A stretch of DNA of 64,000 bases from G963691885 sp963691885 (GCA_963691885.1 OY829843.1:992001-1056000); one strand, 5' to 3'; positions 9,797 to 19,300 are shown, numbered from the stretch's first letter. Made by a program: numbers and translations. Notes: generated by a model from the letters alone, not told the origin.

Positions 9797-10948
9797 TCAC
9801 ACCACCTTCTTGACTGAGTCCAGGAATGTATCCACGACCTGGCGCAGCTTTTCTGATTGCTGGGAAAGCTCTTTGGCAGCCCCATTGACCTGCGAGGCCG
9901 AACTCCCCGTTTCCTGGGCAGATTTCGTCACTTCGGTGATATTTGTCGTCACCTCAGAGGTACCGGCAGAGGCCTGCTCAATATTGCGGGCAATCTCTAA
10001 CGTCGCCGCCGATTGTTCCTCAACCGCGGCTGAAACCGTTGTGTTCGCGTGATTGATTACCTGAACCTGATCGGAGATATCCTTGATACTTTGCACGGTC
10101 AGTTGGGTCGCCTCCTGAATATTCACGACAAACCCGTTAATCTCGTTTGTCGCCGAGCCGGTCTGATTTGCGAGCGCCTTCACCTCATTCGCGACGACAG
10201 CAAAACCTTTACCGGCCTCACCGGCCCGTGCTGCTTCGATGGTCGCATTCAGGGCCAACAGATTCGTCTGATCGGCAATATCGCTAATGATCTTCAGGGC
10301 GTTGACGATGTTCAGCGTGGCCGCTTCCAGACTTGAAACCCGCTCGACCACACTTTCGGTCAGCGCCGCGGCCTCACCCGTAACAGATGTTGCATTGGAC
10401 ACCTGGGAACTGATCTCCGAGATTGACGAGGAAAGCTCTTCCGACGCAGCCGCGACGGTTTCAACATTGACGGCCGCCTCTTCCGCTGCAGCAGCTACCG
10501 AGGTTGCCCGCTCACTTGTACTCGACGCGATCTCCTGCATCGTTTCGGACGAAGCGGTAAGTTCGGTTGCGGCGGAGGCCACGGTCTCAACAACATCAGC
10601 GACTGTTGTCTCAAAATTATGGGTCACCTCCGTGAACTGATCTACACGATCTTTCATGGAATCCAGCGCTGAATTGACTGTCTGCGTGGCGTTCAGAAAG
10701 TCACCTTGCATGCTGGTTTCGATAATTTTTCGGTAATACTGGTTGTCTTTCACATGGTCCATACAGGCGGCTGACTCGCGCAGATAGGCGTCACATCGAT
10801 CCACCAGATCATTCACCAGATGAAGAAGCTCAGCAGTATCATCACTGCCATTGATTTGCGTTATGCGCAGGTCAAAATTCCCGGCAACCAGCTCGCGCAT
10901 TATCGGAAAAGCAGCCGCAACATCAGCAGAATTCGATTTTCCAAACAT
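9797..10948 (-). CDS. Soluble methyl-accepting chemotaxis protein, partner of the upstream PAS protein
   Basis: 383 residues without membrane segments. A short N-terminal helical region (about 1-130) precedes a long coiled coil with the MCP signalling hairpin: IADQTNLLALNATIEAARAG then EAGKGFAVVANEVKALANQT. This tip contacts CheA/CheW. The start is taken as the ATG at 10948, preceded by GTG and an AGGTG/GGGGG stretch. The codon just before that GTG is the TAG that ends the PAS gene, and both genes are in the same frame, so a single sense codon there would give one PAS-MCP receptor (Aer-like order). Translational coupling, readthrough or loss of a fusion are all possible. Confidence 0.85.
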   Translation of the reverse strand: MFGKSNSADVAAAFPIMRELVAGNFDLRITQINGSDDTAELLHLVNDLVDRCDAYLRESAACMDHVKDNQYYRKIIETSMQGDFLNATQTVNSALDSMKDRVDQFTEVTHNFETTVADVVETVASAATELTASSETMQEIASSTSERATSVAAAAEEAAVNVETVAAASEELSSSISEISSQVSNATSVTGEAAALTESVVERVSSLEAATLNIVNALKIISDIADQTNLLALNATIEAARAGEAGKGFAVVANEVKALANQTGSATNEINGFVVNIQEATQLTVQSIKDISDQVQVINHANTTVSAAVEEQSAATLEIARNIEQASAGTSEVTTNITEVTKSAQETGSSASQVNGAAKELSQQSEKLRQVVDTFLDSVKKVV

Positions 10949-10951
10949 CAC

Positions 10952-11485
10952 CTATACCCCCAGCGCAAACATAAATTCGTTAAAGGACATACCCTTTTCC
11001 GCAACCAGATCGGCGACGGCTTTCTCCCCGGCGGCTAAACCCTCTTTTGGCGAACTTGCCGAGCGCTCAAGCCGCAACAATTCATCATAGAGCGGCTCAA
11101 AATGCGTTTTCAGAGTGTCTCCGTTGGGCTTGCGGCGGTTAGAGTGGTAGCCAATGATCTCCCCACTCGTGTTTCGGCTGGGCGTCACATGGGCCAGAAC
11201 CCAGTAAAAGTCGCCATTCTTGGATCGGTTGTTTACATAGGCGAAGATCTCATCACCGCCTGCAATTGTATCCCACAAGAGCTTGAAAACCGTGCGAGGC
11301 ATCTCCGGGTGACGAATGATATTGTGCTGCTGCCCGATGCATTGAGCAGGCGTATAGTCCGCAAATTTACAGAAAGTCCGGTTCACATAACGCAGCTTGC
11401 CTGTCAAATCCGTCTTTGTGACAATAATTTCCGAAGGGTCCATAACCCGTTCGTGCCCGGTGAGAGATTTGTCCTTGGGTGCCAT
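10952..11485 (-). CDS. PAS domain protein, Aer-like redox/aerotaxis sensor module
   Basis: 177 residues. The PAS core is typical of Aer: EIIVTKTDLTGKLRYVNRTF, CIGQQHNIIRHPEMPRTVFK, WDTIAGG and NGDFYWVLAHVTP. In Aer this fold binds FAD and reports redox state. The NIIRHPEMP segment is the family hallmark. A C-terminal helical tail of about 55 residues runs to a TAG stop followed directly, in frame, by the MCP gene. The module therefore senses redox or oxygen and signals through that MCP, either as a separate subunit or as the N-terminus of a formerly fused receptor. The start is ATG with AGG spacing. Confidence 0.85.
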   Translation of the reverse strand: MAPKDKSLTGHERVMDPSEIIVTKTDLTGKLRYVNRTFCKFADYTPAQCIGQQHNIIRHPEMPRTVFKLLWDTIAGGDEIFAYVNNRSKNGDFYWVLAHVTPSRNTSGEIIGYHSNRRKPNGDTLKTHFEPLYDELLRLERSASSPKEGLAAGEKAVADLVAEKGMSFNEFMFALGV

Positions 11486-11753
11486 TTGCCTACCGCCTAT
11501 TCTTTGTCCGTGGTTACGCCAAACTCACTTTGGTCAGTAGATATCCCTAATAGTAAAGAGACTGTAAACGGATACCAGAATGACGGGATTTGGGTGCAGA
11601 ATTGACTTATATCAATTTGATCTAATGAACACCGCCGATCCAAGACCTCCCAGGCGACCTCACGATTCCGTGATCCCAATATCTGCCTTAATTCCGATCC
11701 AAGAAATTTTTCACATCGTGAGCATGATCACTTACTAACTTAGGGAGTTTTTC

Positions 11754-12236
11754 ATGTTTAAATCTGTACGTAAGTTGGCAGCAATCGTCGCAACTGTGTC
11801 CGGTCTTTCACTGGCAACATCAGCGCAGGCAAATGATATTGTCGATACCGCCGTTGAAGCCGGTTCCTTCAAGACACTGGTTGCAGCTGTTCAGGCAGCC
11901 GGTCTGGTCGACACTTTGAAAGGTGATGGACCGTTTACCGTTTTTGCCCCGACTTACGAAGCTTTCGCCGCTCTGCCTGCTGGCACCGTTGAAAACCTGA
12001 TGAAGCCCGAGAACAAGGACCAATTGGTTGCTATCCTGACCTATCATGTGGTGCCAGGCGCTGTTAAATCCGACGCCGTAAACGCCAAGAAGCTGTCGGT
12101 CGCGACCGTGCAGGGTCGTCACCTCAATGTTGCTGGCTGGAAAGGTGTTCGCATTAATGATGCCCATGTCGTTTCCGCTGACATTGAGACCAGCAATGGC
12201 GTCATTCACGTTATTGACAAGGTTCTGCTTCCCTAA
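11754..12236 (+). CDS. Fasciclin (FAS1) domain secreted protein
   Basis: 160 residues. A Sec signal peptide (KSVRKLAAIVATVSGLSLA, cleavage after SAQA) leads to one FAS1 domain. Both family boxes are present: the first as GPFTVFAPTYEAFAALP and the second as NGVIHVIDKVLLP, with the YHVVPG motif between. Single-FAS1 proteins are periplasmic or extracellular adhesion-type proteins. The ATG is preceded by TTAGGGAG. A strong terminator follows 19 bases after the TAA. Confidence 0.92.
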   Translation: MFKSVRKLAAIVATVSGLSLATSAQANDIVDTAVEAGSFKTLVAAVQAAGLVDTLKGDGPFTVFAPTYEAFAALPAGTVENLMKPENKDQLVAILTYHVVPGAVKSDAVNAKKLSVATVQGRHLNVAGWKGVRINDAHVVSADIETSNGVIHVIDKVLLP

Positions 12237-12255
12237 GGGAATTTAGTCAGATCAC

Positions 12256-12287
12256 AAAAAAGGGCGGCTCATTGGCCGCCCTTTTTT
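12256..12287. terminator. Bidirectional rho-independent terminator
   Basis: Perfect stem: A6 GGGCGGC on the left, six-base loop TCATTG, GCCGCCC T6 on the right. It has an A tract on one side and a T tract on the other, so it should work from both directions. It sits between the convergent FAS1 gene and the VPLPA-CTERM gene. Confidence 0.93.
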
Positions 12288-12303
12288 ACGAATACGCCTA
12301 GCA

Positions 12304-13056
12304 TCAAGCTGCTGTACGAGACTTCCGCCGATGTGCGAGAAAGCCGAGTGCGCCAAACGCGGTCAGCATCAAAGGCAATGCAGCAGGCACAGGAACCACT
12401 GTAGCGCCGAAACGGCCAATAGCGCCTGATCCCGCAAAATCGACAGTGAAGGAATTAACAACGGTGCCCGCGTCAAAAGAAATCCGCTGGAATTCATTAT
12501 CGCCGCCGCCGAAACCATTCCCAAAGAAGATATCATCCAGAAAAACGGTCGCGCCGTTGGGAGAATTGTCTGCGCCATCAAGAATAAACAAGGCCGTCAG
12601 AGCAACCGGATTATCGAAAAGGAAGGTAATTGCGCCGCCGTTGACCGCATCATCTGGAAGTGACGCGTTCTTTTCCTGAAGGATCAGGGCATTGCCAAAT
12701 GACAATTCCTCGTCTTCGTCGTCAACATTCGTGAACGCACCCTTCAGGTCGGGATCAATATTGTTATTGGTCGGCGTATCCGTATCGAAGATCATGACTT
12801 CACCAGTGGCCTTGTTGCCCAGGTCGCTGGTAACCAAGCGCCCTCTGATGCCACCGCCAAAATCAAAGCGACCATTGTTTATGTCACTGGAATTAGGGTC
12901 GTAGAGGACATCCCCTTCACTCAAAGAAGCGCCAAAATTCGTGTCGAACTAAACAATGGTCGTTGCCTGTGCCGATGTTGCACCAAGCAGCGCAACCGCG
13001 CCTGCGGAACACATGACTGCAAAAGACCGCAGAACTTTTGATGAAACAGGCCACAT
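12304..13056 (-). pseudogene. VPLPA-CTERM (PEP-CTERM type) exported protein interrupted by one in-frame TAG
   Basis: One reading frame of about 250 codons runs from the ATG at 13056 (ribosome site GGAGAAG) to the TGA at 12304. The N-terminus is a Sec signal peptide (SFAVMCSAGAVALLGATSAQA), followed five codons later by TAG at 12951-12949, then FDTNFGASLSEGD and the rest of an acidic, Gly/Asn-rich beta protein. The C-terminus has VPVPAALPL, a hydrophobic helix and an RRKSR basic tail, the exosortase sorting signal of the VPLPA group. Without readthrough only a 35-residue signal peptide would be made. An internal ATG at 12924 could give a cytoplasmic, non-exported product. There is no frameshift, so the lesion is a single substitution, perhaps CAG to TAG. 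Confidence 0.8.
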
Positions 13057-13278
13057 ACCACTTCTCCTAACATACGTGGATACAGTGATAACGCACTTGC
13101 ACAAAAGCGCTAGCCCTAAGATCTATCAATGGTCGTGTTGTTTTTAACAGTGGTTGTCAATAACAACGCGGACTCGGCCTTGCATCCGAAAACAGATGGG
13201 CGCTGACATTTCAACGATCGGCGCATTGGGCCGACAAGGTGCCGGCCCTGCCCTTTCATGCAGCAAGCTGCGCCATGA

Positions 13279-15288
13279 TCAAAGGGCCTGAACGGATCCT
13301 AGAAATTTCTCAACGCTGCTCTTCATGCTGACAGATCGACTATCAAGATCATTTGCGACCGAGAGCAGGTTTTCCGAGGCCTCGCCGGTTTGTTTAGAGG
13401 CTTTTGCCACCCCTTCGATGTTGTCCGCGACCTCCGAGGTCGATCTGGAAGCTTGTGACACATTCTCGGTAATCCCGGCGGTTGCCGCTGTCTGTTCTTC
13501 GATCGCTGATGAAATCGACGTCGTGTATTCGCTCACTTGCTGCACAATGCGACTGATATCGGCGACTGACTCGGCTGATTGGCGCGTTTCTTGTTGCATT
13601 GCGGAAATTTGAGAGCTGATCTCCTCAGTCGCCCGTGCGGTTTGGGAGGCAAGCGACTTCACCTCATTTGCCACAACCGCGAAACCTTTGCCGGCCTCTC
13701 CCGCGCGTGCGGATTCGATGGTCGCGTTAAGGGCCAACAGGTTCGTTTGCTCTGCAATGTCGTTGATCATGGACGTAACCTCGCCAATCTGACGGGCTGA
13801 GCCTTCCAGTTTGCGAATTCTGCGTTCCGCCTCATTCGCGGTCCTGGCCGATTGCATTGATATATCCGCAGCAGCGGCCACTTGTTTGGAAATTTCCTGA
13901 ATTGAGGCTTTCAATTGTTCGGAAGCCGCCGCCACCGTTTCCACATTGGAAGACGCTTCGAGAGAGGCTGTGGCAACGGCCGATGCCTGATGATCGGTTT
14001 GCTCTGCAACCGTGGAGACATTTCCGCCCGTTGTTTGAAGCTGCGTGGCCGATTCGGCCAATGCCTTGATCATCTGGCGGCTTTCCGCATCATAATTGGC
14101 GACAAGTTTTTCCAATTTGATGGAACGCGCTTTTTGCGCCTCCGCTTCTTCGGCCTCACGCGCAATGGTCACCTCGCGTTCGACCATATTCTGCTTGAAT
14201 ACCTGCATCGTGGTCGCCATGTCGCCAACCTCATCCTTATAGTCCTGAGCAGGAATTTCGACCCCGGTGTCGCCGTTAGAAAGAGTCTTCATCGCTTCGG
14301 TCATTTTCAGGATCGGGTTTGAAATGCCTGAACCAACAAAAAACGCCGAGATACCACCCACAAGAACAGCAACGAGAACAGCGATTTAGACCACAACCAG
14401 TACAGTATCGATAAAGGAGACAGCCTGTGGGCCCGGCACGTCCTGCTTATCCTGATTGCTGTTCTTCAGTCCAAGTGATGCGTTCATAACCTCCGGCCCG
14501 ATTCTATCCAGCCCATCCTGTATCAGTTTGTTTCTTTCGGTGATGACTGAATACACCTGATCAAAGCCTGCCTCATAGGTCTTCACACCGCTGATGAAAT
14601 CGGTCACCAGCTTCTTGCGTTCTGGATTCTCTATATTCTGACGTAGAATTTCGACGCGCTTGCCCACTTCGGCCAGTTCCGCCTTGCCACGTTCGAAATT
14701 GGACTAAAGGTTATCGATCAGGAATTTCTGAACGTAGAGCCTTGCCAGCATAAAGCTTTCTTGTGTGTTTCCGGCATAGAAAGCTGCATCCGGGTCACCA
14801 TCGCGATACGCCGTCTCTGAAATGCGTGTAAGCTTCGTGCGAAGATCAGGCCCCAAGACATTCAACTGTCCCAGCACAACTTGATTGCGCTGGTCCTGCA
14901 ATCCCACAACCTGTTGAAATGTAGCACCATAGTTCTGGGCACCGGTGACAACTTTCTCAACAATTGCTTTTTGATCAGGATCTGTTGTCAGCGCCAAGGA
15001 GTCCCGCGCAACAGAAACTGTTCTTTGAGCCGCCGTCTCGACAGCAGCAACGGTATCGTCATTTGCGTCGATGATGAAGTTCTTAACAGCGATGCGTGTG
15101 TTCATCATCGCAGAAGCGACGTTGGATGTTGCATTGGATTGCCGCGCCAATTGACGGTATTCCCCGAAAAGGCCGCCGACATCGTACAGACTATAGATGC
15201 CCATACCACCGATCAGCACCAAAAGGGCCAGGGTCATCCCAAAACCTGCAAAAATCTTGGTCTTGATTTTGTAATCCTTCAACTTCAT
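13279..15288 (-). pseudogene. HBM-domain methyl-accepting chemotaxis receptor with two in-frame stops
   Basis: A single frame from the ATG at 15288 (ribosome site GGGAGAG) encodes a complete transmembrane chemoreceptor of about 669 codons: TM1 at about 12-32 (FAGFGMTLALLVLIGG), a helical bimodular (HBM) periplasmic sensor, TM2, HAMP, and the MCP hairpin with IADQTNLLALNATIESARAG and EAGKGFAVVANEVKSLASQT. It is interrupted by TAG at 14706-14704 in the HBM domain (before SNFERGKAEL) and TAA at 14388-14386 at the start of TM2 (between VLVVV and IAVLVAVLVGG). No frameshift is present. Restart at an internal ATG (14361) could give a HAMP-signalling fragment. HBM receptors sense organic acids or related small ligands. 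Confidence 0.82.
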
Positions 15289-15536
15289 CACGCTCTCCCA
15301 TCAACCCACCGCGTTAAAGCGGATCTTCGCCACAACCTGCGCTAACTCATTACCCATTCAAGATAGAAAAAGATAAAAGTCCTTTATTTATAAGCGCATA
15401 GCCCAAACTTAGATTTTCAGGTGGGGTAAATTGGTAAGCATGAAGGTCAACCGAAATGGCAAAAATTTCTTAATTTATTTTTATATTATAACTTCTTTAC
15501 TCCCAGAAAGGTCCCTGTTCAAAACTTCTGCCGAGG

Positions 15537-15893
15537 TCATTCTTGAACAGCGGTTACGACAATCTCAATCAGATCATCATCCGGAAGTGCCGCGCCTACA
15601 CATGCCCTTTGTGGCCAGAATTCTTTTGATCCAATCCACTCGCACCAGACCGTATCCATGTCCGCTTTCATCGAAATATCATGAAGATAAACCGTTGCCT
15701 GTATAATGCTTCGCTTTGAACTGCCTGCTTTTTTCAGAATATCATCCAAGAGCAACAGGGTATTTCTTGTCTGTTCAAAAATATCTGTCGCGTCGGATTC
15801 GTGGGTCGCAACGGCGTAAACCAAACCGTTATACGCCGACGCGCGACAACGCCCGGCGGCGGTTCCGTGAATTCGTTCGATCGTCATTCTCAA
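15537..15893 (-). CDS. RidA/YjgF family protein
   Basis: 118 residues, the usual length of the family. Recognisable features are NGLVYAVATHESDATDIFEQ, the QTRNTLLLLDDILKKAG helix, ATVYLHDISMKADMD and the Arg-containing WPQRACVGAALPDDD segment that corresponds to the catalytic Arg of RidA imine/enamine deaminases, followed by IEIVVTAV. It would hydrolyse reactive imine/enamine intermediates or belong to a Rid subfamily with another activity. Its promoter side has been invaded by the IS630 element at 15956. Confidence 0.87.
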   Translation of the reverse strand: MRMTIERIHGTAAGRCRASAYNGLVYAVATHESDATDIFEQTRNTLLLLDDILKKAGSSKRSIIQATVYLHDISMKADMDTVWCEWIGSKEFWPQRACVGAALPDDDLIEIVVTAVQE

Positions 15894-16038
15894 TACCTCG
15901 CTAAAAGTTCACCAAGTCTCTGGACAGATGAAACTGTTTTCAGTTTGTGGTAAGCTAGAGCGGGTTCCGTTTAGTCGGAATCGGTTTTGAGATTTCTACG
16001 AAGCATGATTCCCTGTTTTTATTTTGGAGACCGGGATT

Positions 16039-16419
16039 ATGTCATCAGTCATTTCGATGGATTTGCGGGAGCGTATTTTTTCTTACGTTATTGCCGGTCA
16101 CTCGTGCCGATCAGCGGCACGCCTTTACGGTGTCAGCCCAAGCTTTGCGATCAAGTTGATGCAGCGGTTCCGTCAAGGTCGCGGATTGTGCGGCCCTGGT
16201 CGTCGTCGTCCTGTCGGCACCGGGACGCTCGAACCCTATAGAGCGTTTGTCATTGACCTTGTCGATGCACAGCCCGATATCACGCTCAGGGAATTGGCGG
16301 ACGAATTGAGTGCGACGCTGGGGGTTAAGACCAGCAAGGCGACGCTATGCCGGTTTCTGATTAAGGCGGGATACCGCTATAAAAAAAACGCTGCGGGCAC
16401 GGGAACAAGAGCGCGCTGA
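16039..16419 (+). CDS. IS630 transposase, N-terminal part (ORF A)
   Basis: 126 residues from the ATG at 16039. It has the helix-turn-helix of IS630 transposases (MDLRERIFSYVIAGHSCRSA and YGVSPSFAIKLMQRFRQG), a GRRRP linker and a second HTH (ITLRELADELSATLGVKTSK). It ends shortly after a run of eight A at 16381-16388. Removing one A gives YKKTLRAREQERADVRRARH and joins it to ORF B. Both copies of the IS share the A8 run, so slippage is likely part of normal expression rather than a mutation. Confidence 0.88.
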   Translation: MSSVISMDLRERIFSYVIAGHSCRSAARLYGVSPSFAIKLMQRFRQGRGLCGPGRRRPVGTGTLEPYRAFVIDLVDAQPDITLRELADELSATLGVKTSKATLCRFLIKAGYRYKKNAAGTGTRAR

Positions 16420-16420
16420 T

Positions 16421-16996
16421 GTGCGCCGCGCGCGTCATCACTGGATCATCCGGCGACAACCTCTCATGCGGCTCGACCCACATCGGCTTGTTTTTATTGA
16501 TGAAACGGCGACCACAACCAAGATGACCCGGCTTAGAGGCCGCGCGCCCAAAGGCCAACGCCTTGTCATGCATACGCCGTTCGGTCATTGGCGCACGCAA
16601 ACCTTTATCGCGGGATTGCGCTGCGGCGGCCTCACCGCACCATGGATCCTCAACGCCCCCATGACCAAGGTCGCCTTTGAGACCTATGTCGAGACACAGC
16701 TCGCCCCAACGCTGAGCCGAGGCGATGTCGTTATCCTCGATAATCTCGCCGCCCATAAAAGTGACCGTGCCGCTGAAACCTTGCACGACATCGGTGCATG
16801 GTTCCTGTTCCTGCCACCCTATTCGCCAGACCTGAACCCAATCGAACAAGCCTTCTCAAAATTAAAAGCCCATCTCAGAAAGGCCGAGGCCAGAACATTC
16901 GATGACCTTACAAACGCAACAGGGTCAATATGCGATCTCTTCACCGAAACGGAGTGCTGGAACTTCTTCGCAGGCGCTAACTATGCGTACGATTAA
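16421..16996 (+). CDS. IS630 transposase, catalytic DDE part (ORF B)
   Basis: 191 residues. The DDE triad is visible: Asp in LVFIDETATTTKM, Asp in VVILDNLAAHKS and Glu in SPDLNPIEQAFSKLKAHLRK. It is in the frame reached from ORF A by a net +1 shift at the A8 tract about 35 bases upstream. As the ORF starts immediately after the ORF A stop (one-base gap), weak independent initiation is possible, but only the fused product would have DNA binding plus catalysis. This copy is intact, unlike the second one. Confidence 0.9.
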   Translation: MRRARHHWIIRRQPLMRLDPHRLVFIDETATTTKMTRLRGRAPKGQRLVMHTPFGHWRTQTFIAGLRCGGLTAPWILNAPMTKVAFETYVETQLAPTLSRGDVVILDNLAAHKSDRAAETLHDIGAWFLFLPPYSPDLNPIEQAFSKLKAHLRKAEARTFDDLTNATGSICDLFTETECWNFFAGANYAYD

Positions 16997-17038
16997 ATGA
17001 AAACAACTCTAGGATGTTACGCTGAAAAAGGTATTTCC

Positions 17039-17440
17039 TTGAAGAACGCATTCAAAGATCCGGACGTAGAACGGGTCTTTTCCGAACTTGCTGATGATGT
17101 AAAGCCGGGCCTTTCCCGCTTGCGCGATCTTGTCTTTGACGTGGCCGCGCAGACAGAAGGTGTTGGCCCTCTCGAAGAAACACTGAAATGGGGCCAGCCC
17201 GCTTACTTGACCCCGGAGACCGGCTCGGGATCAACCATAAGGCTGGGCCTGCCCAAACAGGGTGGGTATGCGATCTACACGCATTGTCGCACAACCATCC
17301 TGTCAGATTTTCGGGCCCTGTTCCCGGACGATTTCGACTATGAAGGCAACCGCGCCATCCACTTCAAAGCCGAAACAACGCCCGATCTGGATAAACTCGG
17401 ACTACTCGTAAAACATGCGTTGACCTATCACCTGAGGTAA
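17039..17440 (+). CDS. DUF1801 domain protein
   Basis: 133 residues from TTG at 17039, preceded by AAAAAGG. The frame is open back into the IS630 right end, where an ATG at 16997 is supplied by the IS and is unlikely to be native. DUF1801 hallmarks are present: FKDPDVERVFSELADDVKPG, LEETLKWGQPAYLT, IRLGLPKQGGYAIY and LVKHALTYHLR. The family is small, single-domain and of unknown function (related to bacterial YdhG/PPC-like proteins). The IS lies about 30 bases upstream and has probably replaced its promoter. Confidence 0.78.
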   Translation: MKNAFKDPDVERVFSELADDVKPGLSRLRDLVFDVAAQTEGVGPLEETLKWGQPAYLTPETGSGSTIRLGLPKQGGYAIYTHCRTTILSDFRALFPDDFDYEGNRAIHFKAETTPDLDKLGLLVKHALTYHLR

Positions 17441-17496
17441 CCTGCCCAACAAAACCCGGTCGCTACGCCATCGCATATTCTTATCGCCCTCTTAGT

Positions 17497-18237
17497 CTAC
17501 AAAAGATCAAATATGCGCCCAGGATGGTTGGCATCACGAGACACATTGAGTGCCTTCAAACTGGCAAACATCATCGCCTGATTTGATGTGATTACCGGTT
17601 TGCCCAGCGCTTTTTCGATACGCTCAACAACTTCAACCGCACGAAGTTCAGTACAGCTCAGCACAATGGCTTGTGCTTGTGGATGATCGGCCTCACAGGC
17701 AAGGTCAAAAACCTCATCCGGTGTCAGTTCACCCTGCCCGTAATTCCCCAGCTCGCGCCCGACATCGGCGCATTTTACCGTCGTAATGCCGTTGAGAGAC
17801 AGGAAATCCATTGCCTGAAGATTAATCTCCCCAACATAGGGTGAGGAGAAGCCGACCTGCGTCACATCGAGGGTCTGCAAGGCCATAACGAGAGACCCGG
17901 CGGCTGTGAAGGTTCGGGCCCCGGATTGCTTCGCTATATCCCTGGAAAGAGTCTCGTCAAATTCCGGTCCATGGGTCAATGTCGCGGAAGTGCATCCATA
18001 AAGCACGATATCCGGGCGTGCCCCTGCGATCATCTGCAAATCATGCGAAATATCGGATGCCCCAAGACCTGCCATTTGATCTGATCCGGGGATTTCGTCG
18101 ACATCGTATCCCCCCATGCGCTGAAAATGTACACTCATATCGGGGCAAAGCATCAGGTTCATATCCGCTTCCAGATTGGTGTTTGTAAACGGCACCAGCA
18201 CACCAATGCGCGCCTTGCCCCGGTTTTCATATCTCAT
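17497..18237 (-). CDS. Asp/Glu racemase superfamily enzyme (maleate isomerase / arylmalonate decarboxylase type)
   Basis: 246 residues from the ATG at 18237, which overlaps the aminotransferase TGA as ATGA; a longer frame start at 18309 is not needed. The two catalytic cysteines of the superfamily are seen in LYGCTSATLTHG and IVLSCTELRAVE. The N-terminal IGVLVPFTNTNLEADM and the GFSSPYVGEINLQAMDF stretch resemble maleate cis-trans isomerase and arylmalonate decarboxylase more than amino-acid or hydantoin racemases. It is last of a four-gene operon with hyuA, hyuB and an aminotransferase gene, pointing to catabolism of a small cyclic amide or its dicarboxylate products. The exact substrate is not inferable. 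Ends in TAG. Confidence 0.8.
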   Translation of the reverse strand: MRYENRGKARIGVLVPFTNTNLEADMNLMLCPDMSVHFQRMGGYDVDEIPGSDQMAGLGASDISHDLQMIAGARPDIVLYGCTSATLTHGPEFDETLSRDIAKQSGARTFTAAGSLVMALQTLDVTQVGFSSPYVGEINLQAMDFLSLNGITTVKCADVGRELGNYGQGELTPDEVFDLACEADHPQAQAIVLSCTELRAVEVVERIEKALGKPVITSNQAMMFASLKALNVSRDANHPGRIFDLL

Positions 18238-19300
18238 GACACCACCCTCTTCATGACCTGCAGACATCGGTCCATCACATCTTCTTCGCAAATGGTAGCC
18301 CGCAAGCAATCCACCAATCCATATCCCCCCATACCCCGCAGCAACAGGTTCTCGTCCCGCAAGGCCTGGTTAACCTGTCCTGCCTGTTCTGCGCTGGAAA
18401 AGCGCAAAAGAACGAAATTCGTTCGGCTGGGCGGAACAAAAATCCCTAAGGCGCGGCAATCCTTAGCAAACCGATCCCGAATCCTCGCGGTTTTATAGAC
18501 GGTTTCCTGCATGTAGCCGTGATCCAGCATTGCCGCTGCGACCATCGCCTGGGACGCTGTCGGACATTATTGGGATTGAGTAATTTACGCACCTCCTGCG
18601 CAATCGATGGCGGAAAAGCACCCCAACCAACCCGGGCACCGGCCAGACCATATGCTTTTGAGAAGGAGCGCAACACAACTGTATTGCCTCGCTCCACCAA
18701 CCCGAACATGGCTGAAGGCCTCTGTTCGCGGTCAGAAAACTCGGCATAGGCCTGATCAATTACTAACAAAATGTGATCAGGCAGGGCATCACGCAGCCAG
18801 ACCAGTTCTTCATTTGAGATCAGGGTGCCGGTCGGGTTTCCGGGATTACAGACAAAAACAATCCTGGTTTCCTTTTCAACGGCCAGGAAGACATCATTGA
18901 CGGAAACGGTTAGGTCAATCTCCCGCGCCTTTATGTAATCCGCTTGAACCTGAGCAGCTGCAGAAGCGACATAGGCGTAGCCGTAATCCGTGCCGAGAAC
19001 GCGGTCGCCTGGCCCGGCATAGGCCCGCAGAAGACAACCGATCAATTCCATAGACCCCGCGCCACACAGAATCATTTCCCTTGGAAGATCATACATCTCC
19101 ATGATAGCGGAACGCAGGTCCCCCCAATCGGGATCCGGATAAAGATGCATGTTTTCCAGCGCCGCCCGGCCGGCCTCAATCGCACGAGGACTGGGGGGAA
19201 AGGCGCTTTCGTTCTGGGCCAGAGAGATGGTTTCCGACCCGCCAAGATCCGCCAGGGCATAGGGTGCAATCTGACTGATATGCTCTCGTGCTGTGATCAT
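18234..19300 (-). pseudogene. Class I/II PLP aminotransferase (HisC-like) with a one-base frameshift
   Basis: The first frame (19300 to about 18566) encodes the N-terminus and PLP core: QNESAFPPSPRAIEAGRAAL, VCNPGNPTGTLISN, VIDQAYAEF and the lysine motif RSFSKAYGLAGARVGWG. After LLNPNNV the frame is lost. The other frame resumes with PTASQAMVAAAMLDHGYMQE and continues to the normal C-terminus (PPSRTNFVLLRF, GYGLVDCLRATI). One base missing in the GTN codon at about 18563-18566 explains it exactly. The family is histidinol-phosphate/aromatic aminotransferase-like. ATGA overlaps with hyuB before and the racemase-like gene after show it was a real operon member. It could be a true mutation or a sequencing error. 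Confidence 0.85.

Larger units (their letters stand above)
15956..17011 (+). mobile_element. IS630-family insertion sequence, copy 1 (intact)
   Basis: About 1.05 kb bounded by TA at each end (15956-15957 and 17010-17011), the target duplication of IS630/Tc1-mariner elements. The termini are imperfect inverted repeats: left GAGCGGGTTCCGTTTAGTC, right (reverse) GAGTTGTTTTCATTTAATC. A second copy lies at 52589-56067 and differs by only one visible base in the shared part (G/A near 16416 against 53046), so both insertions are recent. It sits in the intergenic space between ridA and the DUF1801 gene. Confidence 0.93.
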
